A DNA stretch of 64,000 bases from Rusavskia elegans (taxonomy: Eukaryota > Ascomycota > Lecanoromycetes > Teloschistales > Teloschistaceae): assembly GCA_011316305.1 (NCBI GenBank), contig SAUG01000075.1, forward strand, positions 1 through 64,000, read 5' to 3'. Shown here one piece after another: positions 1-12,000 of this stretch; within the stretch, counting starts at the first letter, position 1; every line of letters begins with the position of its first letter. Under the pieces are notes generated by a model. That model saw nothing but the letters and a program-made list of their open reading frames with translations, ran no database searches and was not told the origin of the DNA. The translations under genes and the position numbers were made by a program.

Positions 1-7
1 TCGAAGT

Positions 8-127
8 TTATATATAACTCTTGATTATATAATACAGCGAGCTAACTTCTAATTCGTTTAAATCAACTACCAAAGGAACGTCTTCGAGGAGTTCTCGAAA
101 ACGACGAGATTCTAGCCAATCAGACAT
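8..127 (-). CDS. Small 39-codon ORF in non-RIP DNA
   Basis: Reads from an ATG at 127-125 to a TAA at 10-8. The product starts MSDWLESRRF and is rich in charged and hydrophobic residues. I do not recognise it. The first ~175 bases keep normal CA and TG content (for example around 55-160), unlike the copia relic that starts right after, so this is either single-copy DNA or sequence that never met RIP. An in-frame TAA lies just upstream of the ATG, so no longer in-frame protein is visible here. It may be a 3' exon of a gene outside the window or a chance ORF; 39 codons is too short to decide. Confidence 0.25.
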   Translation of the reverse strand: MSDWLESRRFRELLEDVPLVVDLNELEVSSLYYIIKSYI

Positions 128-2318
128 TGATTAGTCATTAAAATACTGTTCAGGAACAGCTATTTGCCCCTAAAGTAGTTCTTTTCCTATAGCCTTTTTA
201 TATAATTAGAATTCGGAAGGATCTAACGCTATACCTTTTTTTTAAAGTTCTACTAAATTTATAGATATTTATAATTGAATCTAGCAAGAAATTATTATAA
301 TTATCTGATATCCGGTATTCGAAGTATTTATATAGGTAGAATTTTAACGACGAATTAGATAATTTAATCGGTTTACGGGCGAAATATAATAATTAAAGAC
401 GGGATAGTAATATATCGTAATCGAAATCCGAATCCGATTTATAATTTTTAGTAATATATAAACGATTAGATAAATTAGCTAATAAATAAATTTAATTATA
501 TATAAAAGAATTCGGTAAAATATTAGAACTTAGTAAAAACAAATAATTAGTTTAGATATTAATAGAATACTACTAGATTACGATTATAACTTTCTAGAAA
601 TAGATTCTCTATTAGTATATTACTATTTCCGCGGGGGCTACTATTTAATTTTAAATTTTTCTAATTTCTATAGATTTAATAAATCTAGATTTTAATCTAT
701 CTTTTTAAATACTATAGAAAAGGCGCGGAAAATTTTATTTTAAAGATTTAATAGTTTATAAATAGTATTACTAAAGTAACTAATAAAAATATATTTATAG
801 CTCCGATTATAGAATTTCCGAATTTTTTATTTATATATTAGATATACTATAGAATCTAGAATCTGGAATCGGCTTGAATCTAGAAATTTACTATATTTTT
901 TTATATAGAATTATATCTAATTTACTATTAGATAATCGGAAGTAGAAAAAAGTAGTAATTTTAATAAATAGCGGCTAATCTTTTTACTAAAGCCGTTATA
1001 AACTAAATATAAAATAGGTTTTATATATTAGTATTTATCTAAAATAATCTAAAGTACTATTCTATTATAGATTTTTAGATATAGTAAACTCTTATTAGAT
1101 ATCTATATTAATAAAGCGTCTAAATATAATATAGTTTCTGAATTCATTATTACTATAAAAATATTTAATAATAAAAACGCTTTTTATATTATAGATATAG
1201 AAATAGTTCTAGTATTTAAAAATTTCGGAGATATTTTTAATTCTAGTTATATAGATACCGTATTTCTAGATATTATTATCTAAAAAAGATAAAGTAAATT
1301 AACTTCTATTATATACTACTAGAAACTTACCTTTTAAAATAGATTCTATATAGTTATTATAAACGAAGTTAATAGAATAATAACTAGAATTAATATAGTT
1401 TCTATTAAGTTTTTTATATTATTTATCTAGAATATAAATTTAATATAAATCGAATTTAGATTTAAAAACTTTAAATAGATCGATTTCTATAGATATATTC
1501 GCTGATTTCTATATATTCTAGATATTTAGATATCTAAACCGGGTATACTAAATATTTTCTACTTTTATCGATTTTTTAATAAAAACAAAAATCGAAAAAA
1601 AATAAAAAAAAATAAAAGTTTGTAGGACAGCGCTATATAGTATTAAAATTTAGTAGAAATGAATTTTCGTATATATAGATCGTTAATATTAAATCCGGAA
1701 TATTAAATCTAAAATTGAAACTATAGTCTTTAATTATTATTTTAACGTCTATTTTCTAAATTAATAATACTAATAGAAAGTTAGTATCTAATTCGAGGGT
1801 ATAAAAAACATTATAGAACTCTATAATGTAGTATTTAATCTTAATAGAATAATTAAATATAATAGTATATCTAGTAATCGATCGGGGGCTAATAGTACGA
1901 CTAATACTAGTTATAGATTTATTCTAGATAGGTTTTATACTAGATTCGATTAAAAAATTTAACTAGAAAATAGTATATTAGTTATAGATATAATCGAATA
2001 TCCAACTTTTAATATAATCTAGTTTTTTTTAAATAAAGCCTTTAAAGTTATAGAAATAAAAGTTAAAAAGCTAAAATTAATAGGAATCGTTACTATTATA
2101 ATAAAGTTTAGTAATTTTATAGTTTCGGTAGATTTGTTTTTAGATTTATTATTTCTTTTACTATTTTTATTTTTATTATTTTTACTATTACTCTTTTAAC
2201 GTTTACTACCGCTATTTTTCTATTATTTACATCTTTTTTAATTTGGAATATAGACTATAGTAGGTCTTTTTTATATAATTATTTTAGTTTTAGTAGAAAT
2301 AGTAATCCACTTTAATAT

Positions 2319-2405
2319 TTCAGTTCTTGTTTTGTTTGTTTTTTTGGTGCCCGGTCAACCGTCGGTTCCGTGAGCAATTTACCTCAGTGTTGGTATATAT
2401 TTTTT
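2319..2405 (+). repeat. Short GC-richer fragment related to the 5' end of family X
   Basis: About 85 bp with normal CA/TG content inside otherwise RIP-mutated C0. It contains GGTGCCCGGTCAACC and a GTTGGTATA motif that line up with GGTACCCGGTAAACC and GTTAGTATA at the start of the X elements. It sits exactly where C0 lacks about 570 bp of gag relative to C1. It could be a diverged X end, or filler DNA from a repair event. Its short length may be why RIP spared it. Confidence 0.4.
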
Positions 2406-2951
2406 CTTATATTCGAAAATATCTAGAAGTAAAAAGCTTTTAATAGTAGTTCGGAGATAATTAGATATAAAGTAGGCTATAATATAAACCTTCTAGTTTT
2501 TATAGTCGAAACGGATTTCGAATTTCGGAACTATACTAATAAAATAGCCGGAATTCTATTATTTAATATAATTTATAATTGAAAAATATATAAATATATT
2601 ATCGAAACTAGGACTAGATTATAGAATAGTATAAAAAGTAATATTATAAAAGGATAAATCCGAAAGAAAGTCTAGAAATAAGTAACTAGAACTAAAGCGT
2701 AATAACTTCGAGGTCGAATAAATTACTCGGGTTTAAAAATATCAAAAAAGGACCGAAAACTATGAAAAGGTCCGGATTATTTTAAAATATAATAAAAAGT
2801 ATTATTAATAGATAGTAATTAGAATCCGAGCGTAGATAATTCTAGATAACGAAGTCGATTTATTATAAATTATATAGGAATCTATAGTTTTTAATAGAAA
2901 ATTAAAAGTTATAAATAGTTTAGATAATCCGAAGATTATTAGATAGACTAT

Positions 2952-3810
2952 TTAGTTAATTTGTTATGGTTTTGGTACCCGGTAAACCAATGTTTCGATA
3001 AATAAATCAAGCGTTAGTATACTAGTATTAAATATACGATAGTAGAATTTATATTCTGGTTTAATTAACGTAAAAAACGGTTCTATAGAATCTTAATTTA
3101 AGTTTATTTAGTAATATGATATATCTTTCTACCGATAAATTAATAAATATAGAAATATTTATAGATAAATATACCTCGTAGTTATCGTTTCTTCTTTTTT
3201 TTCTTTTACTAATAATATAAATCTAAAAGTCTTTACGTACGTATATATTCCCGTAATAGCGATAGCTATAAGCTAAACCAGATAGTAGTATATTTATAAT
3301 AATTATATCTACCCGCGCGGTCGTCGACTACTTCGTTATAGCTAGAGCAATCTATTTCGACTTTAATTTAAATTTCCTTTCTACTATCTTTATAACGCGC
3401 TATCCGACCTCTCTATTCTCTTTTAACCTAATCGACCGGGTAAAACTTCTGGCCGTAGTAGCCAGCGTACTGCCTAGCGACCTTTTCGAACGCAGTATAG
3501 CAGGTGGATATAGCGAAAATATTGGATATTTATAATTATTTGTGACGTCGAAGAAGGAATATATAGTATTTGAATATAGTAGAAGATTCGTGATCGCGAA
3601 TAAAGAAAGAAATAGTTAAATAGAAGTAATTAAGTGAATTAACTATACTATAAATTCTATCTAATTAATATATCTTTAGCTATAGAAATTTCTTTATATA
3701 TAAAATATAGTAAATGTTACCGTATACAATGTTAATAAGATATATATATATATATAGATCTATATATATATAAACTTTATATAATTCCAGATAGAAGTCT
3801 TCCAGAAGAG
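2952..3810 (+). mobile_element. X1: member of the X repeat family, inserted in C0
   Basis: 859-bp insertion in C0. It is flanked by ATTAGATAGACTAT (2938-2951) and ATTAGATAAGCTAT (3811-3824), a 14-bp duplication with two differences. The same site in C1 (about 13546-13560) is uninterrupted. It starts TTAGTTAATTTG, carries the family block with GGTACCCGGTAAACC, and ends with a (TA)n tract (about 3740-3772) and GATAGAAGTCTTCCAG. There are no terminal inverted repeats. The long imperfect duplication is more like target-primed retrotransposition than cut-and-paste. The middle (3300-3500) matches a coding relic that reads better in X4b. Class unknown. Confidence 0.7.
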
Positions 3811-4197
3811 ATTAGATAAGCTATAAAAAGAATATTATTTAAGGGTTTTAAGGTTATAAAAATTAGTATAAAGTTTGAATGATAATAATAATATAGTAGC
3901 AGATATAAAATTTAGAATAAATTAAGTAAAGCTTCGAAAATAAAAACGATAAAGTAATAATAGTCTTTAGTAACGAGTAGAAAGTTTCGAGTTTTTATAT
4001 TATTAAGGACTAGATAATATAGCTAGTAAAACTAAAGGCTAGACTCGATAGCTTTAGCTTTAAAGGCGAAATAGTTAGTTTAAAAGTAGTAAGAGCTCAT
4101 TTAGACCGTCTGGAAGTTAGAAAAAAATACGATAGCTAGAAATATAGTCTACTAGCTCTCTGTTTTATAGAGATCCCAGCCTATATTAAGTTAGCTA

Positions 4198-4916
4198 TTT
4201 TAGGCGGCGCTGCTAGTTTCTAGATGGCCTATTAACTTTGTACTAATTTGAAGTTATATAGTAGATTAAATAGACAGTTTATTAATAGTTAAAGATATAA
4301 TAACTACTAGTAAATATTTAGTGTCAACGAATAAGATATTATTAAATATAGCGAATCTAGTATTACTAGCTATTTTTAAAAAATGTCTAGAAATAGGCCA
4401 TTTATAGAAACTTTAAGTTAACTTTTACTAGATTATTCATTCTAGAAAGAAGTTAATTTATAGTTAATAGCTAGTTTATAGAGATTTTATTTCTAATTAT
4501 TATTAATTTAATTTATAGACGATAATTAAAACTATTTAAAATTCTAATATAAATAAACTATTAGTAATAAAATCTAGATATAAGTTTCTTTAGTCTAGAT
4601 AGTAGAATATCTAGTATAATATTTAGAAACTAGTTCCGAATAGGATAATTCGATAGGTTTAGTATTCGAATCTTTCGGTTTTTAATCTTTTAAACTAATT
4701 TAGCAATTTAAATAGCCTAGATAAATAAAATCGCCCCATCGAAATATTATATTTTATAGTAATTTAAAATATAATATTAATAGCCTACTTTATTAAAATA
4801 TTATATTTTTCAAAAATTAATTATAGTATATTCGTATAGCTCATACGAGATATTTTTATTACGTAACTCTTTTAATAATATAATGGCTATTTAGATACTA
4901 GAGGCGTCATCTAAAA
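4198..4916 (+). mobile_element. Y1: TA-flanked inverted-repeat element, inserted in C0
   Basis: 719 bp between TA at 4196-4197 and TA at 4917-4918. C1 has the uninterrupted site TTAGCTATGCAGTCGC at about 13917-13932, so only TA was duplicated. Left end TTTTAGGCGGCGCTGC and right end (reversed) TTTTAGATGACGCCTC form imperfect terminal inverted repeats. A tRNA-like block in the plus sense lies near 4590-4682, with B box TATTCGAATC at 4663-4672. No coding capacity, so it is non-autonomous. Confidence 0.8.
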
Positions 4917-5301
4917 TAGACAGTCGCTTCTCGTATTTATTATAATAGCTAGTAGCAACTCGGTTATCTAGATTACTATAGCGCTTATATAAAGCTGAAA
5001 ATATCAGCTAGAATATCCTATATAATAGTTCTTAATAGAATATCCTCTTTTTATATACCAGCCTACAATATTAGCGTAGTAACGTACCTATATAGGTAGT
5101 AGTAATATATCTATACGCAGTAATCAACGACTTGATAGTTCTATACGAATGTAAAAAGGTTAGTAGTTTAAGCGGTTATAAAGATCGTAGGATAATATAA
5201 AAAGGACTATTTAACTATTTGTAATTTCGATAGTTACCGAAAAATTAATAGGTAATAGTATAACTATAGACTTCATCGTTCGCCAAATTAGATACTTTAT
5301 A

Positions 5302-5414
5302 CCTTAGGTGACGTCTCTAGTACCTAAACAGCCTGTTAATACGCTGTTTAAATTATATCATTAAATATATCGAATATAAACTATACGAATAAACCGTAAT
5401 TAATTATCTAAAGT
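5302..5414 (-). mobile_element. Y7: terminal fragment of a Y element
   Basis: About 113 bp starting CCTTAGGTGACGTCTC right after TA at 5300-5301. The uninterrupted copia site in C1 is around 14296-14306 (GATACTTTATACGG), which supports a TA insertion. The Y element is cut at 5414 by the 3' LTR of C1. What follows C1 on its other side (14616 onward) looks like another Y-type end rather than a simple continuation, so the original structure here was already rearranged. Confidence 0.6.
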
Positions 5415-5590
5415 TGTTGAAATCATATATATAGAATATCAAGCTTGATTTACTAAGGTAGGCTTTCGCCTGAACTAAGTATATAAGAAGGAGGTAGCAG
5501 GGCCTTAGCGCCTAGATCTACTAGACCTAATCGGTACTAGCGCCTTTAGCGCCTTAGTTTAGCTATTATACGTAATACGTACTTCTAATA
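5415..5590 (-). repeat. C1 3' LTR
   Basis: 176 bp, read on the minus strand from TATTAGAAGT to GATTTCAACA. It is alignable along its whole length with the solo LTR at 43297-43470. RIP has turned several CA/TG sites to TA, including TG to TA at the LTR start. Confidence 0.9.
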
Positions 5591-5849
5591 CTTCTATATA
5601 AACCATATACTCTATATATACTAAAAGTAAAAATTAAATAGACTCGCTATATATTTACTAAAAAACCCGTAGGAAAAAAAGTTTATATATAATAAAGGCG
5701 AGATAGATAAAGTTTAAAGCGCTCCTATAGTAGATATATATATATAAATAATAAAAATCGAAATCTAGATAAAAGAATTTAGAACTCCTATAGCTCCTAT
5801 AGCTTCTATAGTATTCTAAACCTCCTACAGCAGTAGTATACTAAGTAGA

Positions 5850-6804
5850 GTACTAGTATAGGTACTAGTTTATATTATAGATTTATTTAAAGTATTTAAA
5901 ATAGATATCGCCCGATTAGAAAAGCGTATCTAGAGCTTCGGTAATTAAAAGTACCTATCTAGTAGGAAGTTTTAGATATTATTAACTATTATCGATACCG
6001 CCGAAATACTAAAGGGTATAGATATTATATTTCTTCTTAATTTACTAAAGGAATATATACTAAATATCTATTAGAAGATTATAAACCTTTATAGATATAT
6101 TAAAGGTTATATCGCCTAAATAGTCCTAGATATAGGAATATTTACTATAGCTTTAGAGATTAATATAAGTTTTTAGATTATTAATAATTACAGTACCCTA
6201 ATAGTACTATTTCTAGAATTCCTATAGGATTCTATAGTTAATTTTAAGTAGCGAAAACCCCGATATATATTTATATATTATTATTATCCAGCTATAATCG
6301 GCTAAAGATATTATAATTCTAAAAGCTATCGATATTATCTCTTATCTAATAGTATTTAGATTCGAAGCTTAGATAAGATAGTACCCGAGGGTAGAAGTAG
6401 GGTAGATTATTATTATAGTTTTTATAGGTAATATAAGCTCGAAAGTTATCGAATAGTTTATTAAATACTTCGATATATATATATAGGTCGAGTTCTCTAG
6501 AGATAGGGGAGATAAAGTTAAATTTTTAAAGGCTACCTAAATCTATAATAGCTATAAATAGTATTAATTAAATATATAGAATATAGAAAATCGAATAATA
6601 TAATTTATATATTAGATAGTATAGAATTAGTAGAGATATATTTAAAAATATAATAATAGTAGATAGTAGGCGAAAATAAGTAGCGGGCGGCTAGTAACTA
6701 GGGCGCTAATTAGTCTATACCCGCGCGCTAGTTCCGAAAAGTTTTATATAGAGCCCGAATAGTCTACTAGATAGCTAAAATATATTTTACCGATATTAAA
6801 ACTA
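5850..6804 (+). pseudogene. Relic reading frame antisense to copia pol, between RNase H and 3' LTR of C1
   Basis: On the plus strand, opposite to the gag-pol of C1, a frame runs with only TAG/TAA interruptions. Readable stretches include IDIARLEKR near 5900, DTAEILKG near 6000, PRVEV near 6390, and VEFSRDRGDKVK near 6490-6520. It ends in ILPILKLL just before Y2. One apparent frameshift falls near 6250. C3 carries the same protein on its minus strand (48530-49200) with matching residues and the same frame, so it is conserved between copies. Original length was about 300 codons. Function unknown; it does not look like a second RT or integrase. Other LTR elements are known to carry antisense ORFs, but I cannot match this one. 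Confidence 0.5.
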
Positions 6805-7614
6805 CTTTAAGCGGCGCTGCTAGTTTCTAGATGGCCTGTTAACACGTTATTTAAATCATATTAATAAAAACATCACGTGATCAAAAATGTCGAGCATAGG
6901 CAACACGAACATACCGTAATTAATTACACCTATTTAAAAAAACATACTGTTTTTCGAAAACAGGCTGTTCGTATTATATTTTAAATTACTATAAAATATA
7001 AGAATCGATCTAACGGCTTATAGATCGACCTTTCGAGATCTAAATCCGATAGGTCGATTTATTTTATCTAGGCTATTTAAATCGCCAAATTAGTTTAAAA
7101 AATTAAAAACCGAAGGATTCGAACGCTGAACCTACCGAATTATCCTAATCGGGACTAGTTTCTAGAGATAGAATTTTATATACTACTTTACTATCTAGAC
7201 TAAATTTACTAGTAGATTTTTATACTAATAGATTAAATATATACTAGGGTATTAAATAGTTTTAAATATTATTTAAATATCGTTTTAATATCGAATTAAT
7301 ATTAAATAGATCTAAAGTTTTGTTTAACAAGCTATTAACTACTAATTACAATTAGTAAGCTAGCTGTAATAGTAAATAGATTATTTAAACTTAATTTCAA
7401 GTTTTATAGAACAGATTGTTAATAGACTTTTTCTAAAAACAGCTAATAATAATAAACTCGCTGTTTTTAATAACGTTTTATTCGTTAATATTGGATGTCT
7501 ACTAGTAGTTATAATATACTTAACTGTTAACGAGCGATCTATTTAGTCTACTATATAACATTCAATTAACAGTCAATTAACAGGCCATCTAGAAACAAGC
7601 AGCGCCGCCTAAGG
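6805..7614 (-). mobile_element. Y2: TA-flanked inverted-repeat element, inserted in C1
   Basis: 810 bp between TA at 6803-6804 and 7615-7616. Uninterrupted C3 reads AAAACTAGTTAATATACT (reverse strand) at this point, confirming TA duplication. The two ends are nearly the same for ~34 bp: both carry GGCGGCGCTGC and TTCTAGATGGCCTGTTAA. In the other Y copies the two ends differ. The tRNA-like block is on the minus strand with its B box at about 7115-7127. Confidence 0.85.
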
Positions 7615-8235
7615 TAGTTAATATATTAAGTTTAATATAGAATTTAGCAGGGTATAGGTTAAAGGTACCTTTTTCGCGTTTTACTATTAAAACAGAAAAA
7701 GGAATCCGGGTATAGATAACTGTATACGGATTTTAATCGAATATACTATCGGAGAATATATAAAAAGTATAGTAATTTAAAAATAATATAGATATTATAT
7801 AGATAGGCCTATAGGGCCTAAAGTTACTTAAAAGTTTAACTACCCCCTATAGTATATATTATACGTTCCTAGGATAATATTTTTAGGTATATAATTATTA
7901 CTAGTACCCCGGAATTAAAAATATTCCGAGGGAGATTATTATTAGAAAGATTTTTATAATTTAGATAGATTATTACTATTATTACTTAAGGTTTAGAGTA
8001 GGTATTTTTAGGTTTTTAAACCTAAACGCTATATAGAAAGCTTTAAATTTAATTTTATCTAGAGCTTTAGTAAACCTACTAGCTACTATTTATTCCGTTA
8101 GAATATACTAAAGGTCGATAGTTTTAATAATAACTTTCCCCTATAGGAATTTAATATAGATAATAACAAATTTAGTATAACTATAGAACTAAAGATTTTT
8201 AATAAAAGTAATAGCGCCCTAGTTATTACTATATA

Positions 8236-9027
8236 CCTTAGGTAGCCCCCTATATTCTGGAGTGGCCTGTCAATATTATGTTAATTATATGTTGAAAAAT
8301 ACAGGATATTTATTAGATGTTAATATTTGAACTGTGAATTACTAGGAATAGACTGCCTGTTATAGTTAATAAAAAGTAGTATAAAACAGCTAGTATATAG
8401 AAACAGTGTATTTTATATAACTTACTACTAATACTTTGTTTTTAAAAACTAGACGTGGTTTAAAAATATAAGATTCGTATTAATTTTTAATTAAAATAAT
8501 ATTAAGATGCTGTTTTAGTGTATAAGATATTAATAAGATATTAGTTAACTATTAAGAAGATATTTATAAATTTAAATAGACTGTAGAATATAATTAGCTA
8601 TATATCTAGTTCTATATAATATAGTCGGATAGTCTAGGTATTAAGGTAAAAGTTTATTCTATCTCCCTAGAAACTAGTCCCGATTACGATAATTCGAGAG
8701 GTTTAGTATTCGAATCCCTCGGTTTTTAATTTTTTAAACTAATTTAGCGATTTGAATAGCCTAGATAAAATAAATCGACCTATCGGATTCGGATCTCGAA
8801 AGGTCGATCTATAAGCCGATAAATCTATTTTTATATTTTACGGTATTTTAAAATATAATACGAATAGCCTGTTTTCCAGACACAGTATATTATTTAAAAC
8901 AGATATAATTAATTACGCTATATCCGTATCGCCTATACTCGATATTTTTGGTTATATAATGTTTTAAATAATATGATTTAAACAGCGTGTTAACAGGCTG
9001 TTCAGGTACTAGAGGCGTTACCTAAGG
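8236..9027 (+). mobile_element. Y3: TA-flanked inverted-repeat element, inserted in C1
   Basis: 792 bp between TA at 8234-8235 and 9028-9029. C3 holds the uninterrupted site within the RNase H region near 47895-47930. The left end CCTTAGGTAGCCCCC followed by TCTGGAGTGGCCTGTCAA is the second left-end subtype, shared with Y5. The right end reversed is CCTTAGGTAACGCCTC. It contains the clearest tRNA-like block of the family. No coding capacity. Confidence 0.85.
8619..8722 (+). other. tRNA-like block inside Y3
   Basis: TATAGTCGGATAGTCTAGG resembles a tRNA D-arm/A box, and about 75 bases on, TATTCGAATCCCTCGG resembles a T arm with B box GTTCGAATC. The A-to-B distance is too long for a normal tRNA unless an intron-like insert of about 30 bases is allowed. 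The same block occurs in Y1, Y2, Y4, Y5 and Y6. No complete acceptor stem is visible, so this is not a working tRNA gene. It may be a remnant pol III promoter. Confidence 0.5.
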
Positions 9028-12000
9028 TAGAGTTACCGTATCTAGGGTAATATTTAGATCCTATTTATCGATTAATAACTAATTTAGGATATAATTTAAC
9101 TAAATAGCCTCTTTAGTAGTTCTAGTCTCGCTATCTAACTCTACTTTAGTAGTCGATATAGCTATAATAGCTTACCGCTTAGATAACTAGCTAATAGCGC
9201 CGGATCTAATATTAAAAATATATCTAGAAATAGAACGACGGGTTTTATAGTTACCTATTTAATCGGCGTTAATATACTCCCGAAGCTTCTATAGGTCGAA
9301 TCTATAGATAAAAATAAAATAAGCCGTTTTATAAAGATATTTAAAAATCCTAATAACGGCGTTCTAGTAGTAGCTTATAGGGTTAGATAAATATCGACTA
9401 ATAATAGAAACGGCGAAAGCGATATCGGGATAGATTTTAAATATAGTATATATTAAAAAGCTAATAATACTCTAATATTTATACTTTATCGGCAGAAAGT
9501 AGTTCTAGTCGGCGGGAATAGTTTCTAAATAAAGGCCAGAATCTATAGAGGTAGAAATATTATTTTTATAGATAATAAAACTATAATCTTTTAGAATCTA
9601 TTTAATATAGATAATTTAGTTTAGCTAGTTCCTAATAATCTTTATACCGAGGTAGAAGTTAATAGGGCCTAAATCTAATATTAAAAAATATTTATTTAAA
9701 TATATCTTAATATTATTAAAATCCTAACGACTAGCGCCGTATAAAAGGATATTATTAATATAAATACTAATAATATTTATACTATTATAGAAAATACTAT
9801 AATCGGACTCTAGAAATTTAAAGCTAATAGTAGTAAAGAATTTAGCGAGGTAGCGATACTAGACCCGAAGCGACTATTTAAAACTATAAAAAGCTTTCCG
9901 GAGTTTATATATTATATTAAAATTACCGAAACTAGTAGAATATTATATATAGATATTTTTATTTATATAACTATAAAAAAAGGCGGTTTTAATATCTATT
10001 TAATCGAGCTTTAGGCCGTAGACGATAGCTATAGCGAAAATAGCTTTATATAATATTAGTTTAATAATAGAAATAAAAGTTTCGTTAAAATCGATACCGG
10101 CTTTCTATTTAAAACTATAAATAATCTAGCGAGTTTTAAAACGCGTAATTTTACTATTAATATCCCTTTTAATTTTATATACCTATTTACTCTCTAGGAG
10201 ATATTTTATAGAGGGTATTAATACCTTAATATATAGTATCTAAATATCGTTTAATTCTAATAATACTAGTTTTTCTTTTATAGCTTTATACTATTCGTCG
10301 GTATAGAATAACTCTATAGCCTCTTTATATAACTAGGGTTCGGAAAGATCTAATATTATACCTTTTTTTATAGTACTTATAAATATATAGATATTTATAA
10401 TTAAGTCTAGCGAGAAACGATCGTAATTATCTAGTACCCGGAATTCGGGATAATTATATAGAACTTTAACGACGGAATAGATAGTATAATCGGTTTACAG
10501 GCGAGGTATAATAGTCTAAAAATAGGGTAGTAATATATCGGAATTAGAATCTAAATCCGAATTATTAACTTTAGTAATATATAGACTATTAAATAAATTA
10601 GCCGGTAATAGAGCCTAACTATAGATAAAAGGAATTCGGTAAAGTATTAGAATTTAGTAAAAGAAAACTATTAGTTTAGATATTAATAGAAGGTTATTAG
10701 ATTATAACTATAATTTTCTAGAATTAGACTCCCTATTAGTATACTACCGTTTCTATAGAAATTACTATTTACTTTTAGATTCTTTTAATTTCTATAGATC
10801 TAATAAATCTAGGTTTTAACCTATCTCTTTAAATACTATAGAAGAAGCGCGGATAATTTTATTCTAAATATTTAATAACTTATAGATAGTATTACTAAAA
10901 TAACCGACTAAAATATATTTATAGCTTTAATTATAGAATTTCCGAATTATCTTACTATATATTAGATATACTATAGAACCTAGAATATAGAATCGGCTTA
11001 AATCTAGGGGTTTACTATATTTCTTTTTATATAGGGTTATATCTAATTTACTACTAGATAACCGGAAATATAAAATAATAGTAGCTTTAATAAATAGCGG
11101 CTAAAATTTCTTACTAAAGCTGCTATAAACTAATATAGAATATACTTTATATATTAGTATTTACCCGAAGCGTTTAGAAATACTGTTCTATTATAGATTA
11201 TTAGATATAGTAGGCTCCTCCTAGATACCTTTATTAATAAAGCTTTTAAATATAATATAGCTCCTAAATTTATTATTACTATAAAAATATTTAATAACGA
11301 AAATACCTTTTTTATTATAGATATAGAAGTAGTTTTAGTATTCGAAGATTTTAGAGCTATCTTTTATTTTAATTATATAGATACTATACTTCTAGATATT
11401 ATTATCTAGGAAGGTAAAAATATATTAGCTCCTATTATATATTACTAGAACTTTACTCTTTTAAATGGATTCTATATAATTAGCGTAAATAAAGTCTATA
11501 AAACTGCCCCTGTAAAGCTATTTATATTATTTACCTAGAATATAAATTTTATAGAAATCGGATTTAGATTTAAAGACTTTAGATAGATCGATTTATATAA
11601 ATATATTTACTAGTTTATATAAATTCTAGTTATTTAGATATCTAAGCCGAGTATATAAGATATTTTCTACCTCTACTAATATTTTAGTAAAGGCCTTTAA
11701 AACTATACTGGGTATTAATAAAGATAAAAACGAAAATAGAAAAAAAAAAATAGAAAAAAATTTTACGGGGCCGCGCTATATAGTATTAATATTTAATAGA
11801 AATAGACCTTCGTATATATAGATAATTAACGTTAAATCCGGAGTATAAAAACTAAAGCTAAAGCTATAGTCTTTAATAATAATTTTAGCGCCTATTTTCT
11901 AAATTTATAATATTAATAGAAAGTTAATACCGGACCCGAAAGTATAAAAGATATTATAGAATTCTATAGAGCGGTATCTACTATTAGTAAAATAGTTAAG

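Larger units (their letters stand above)
176..5301 (-). mobile_element. C0: RIP-degraded Ty1/copia fragment, minus strand, with X1 and Y1 nested
   Basis: Runs parallel to C1: 180-2318 matches about 10305-12485, 2406-2951 matches about 13065-13560, 3811-4197 matches 13553-13922, and 4917-5301 matches 13923-14304. It therefore spans from the start of reverse transcriptase back through integrase, protease and gag, read on the minus strand. No LTR remains on either side: the RT/RNase H end is lost at 176 and the gag leader is cut at 5301 by Y7. About 570 bp of gag are missing between 2318 and 2406 and are replaced by a short GC-richer insert. Stops are mainly TAG/TAA and CA/TG are nearly absent, so the loss of coding is by RIP. 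X1 (2952-3810) and Y1 (4198-4916) are later insertions. Confidence 0.85.

Noticed and set aside
2946..3818. X as a hAT element with an 8-bp duplication (ATTAGATA)
   Set aside because: Comparison with C1 and C3 extends the duplication to 14 bp, X6 has 13 bp, and there are no terminal inverted repeats.
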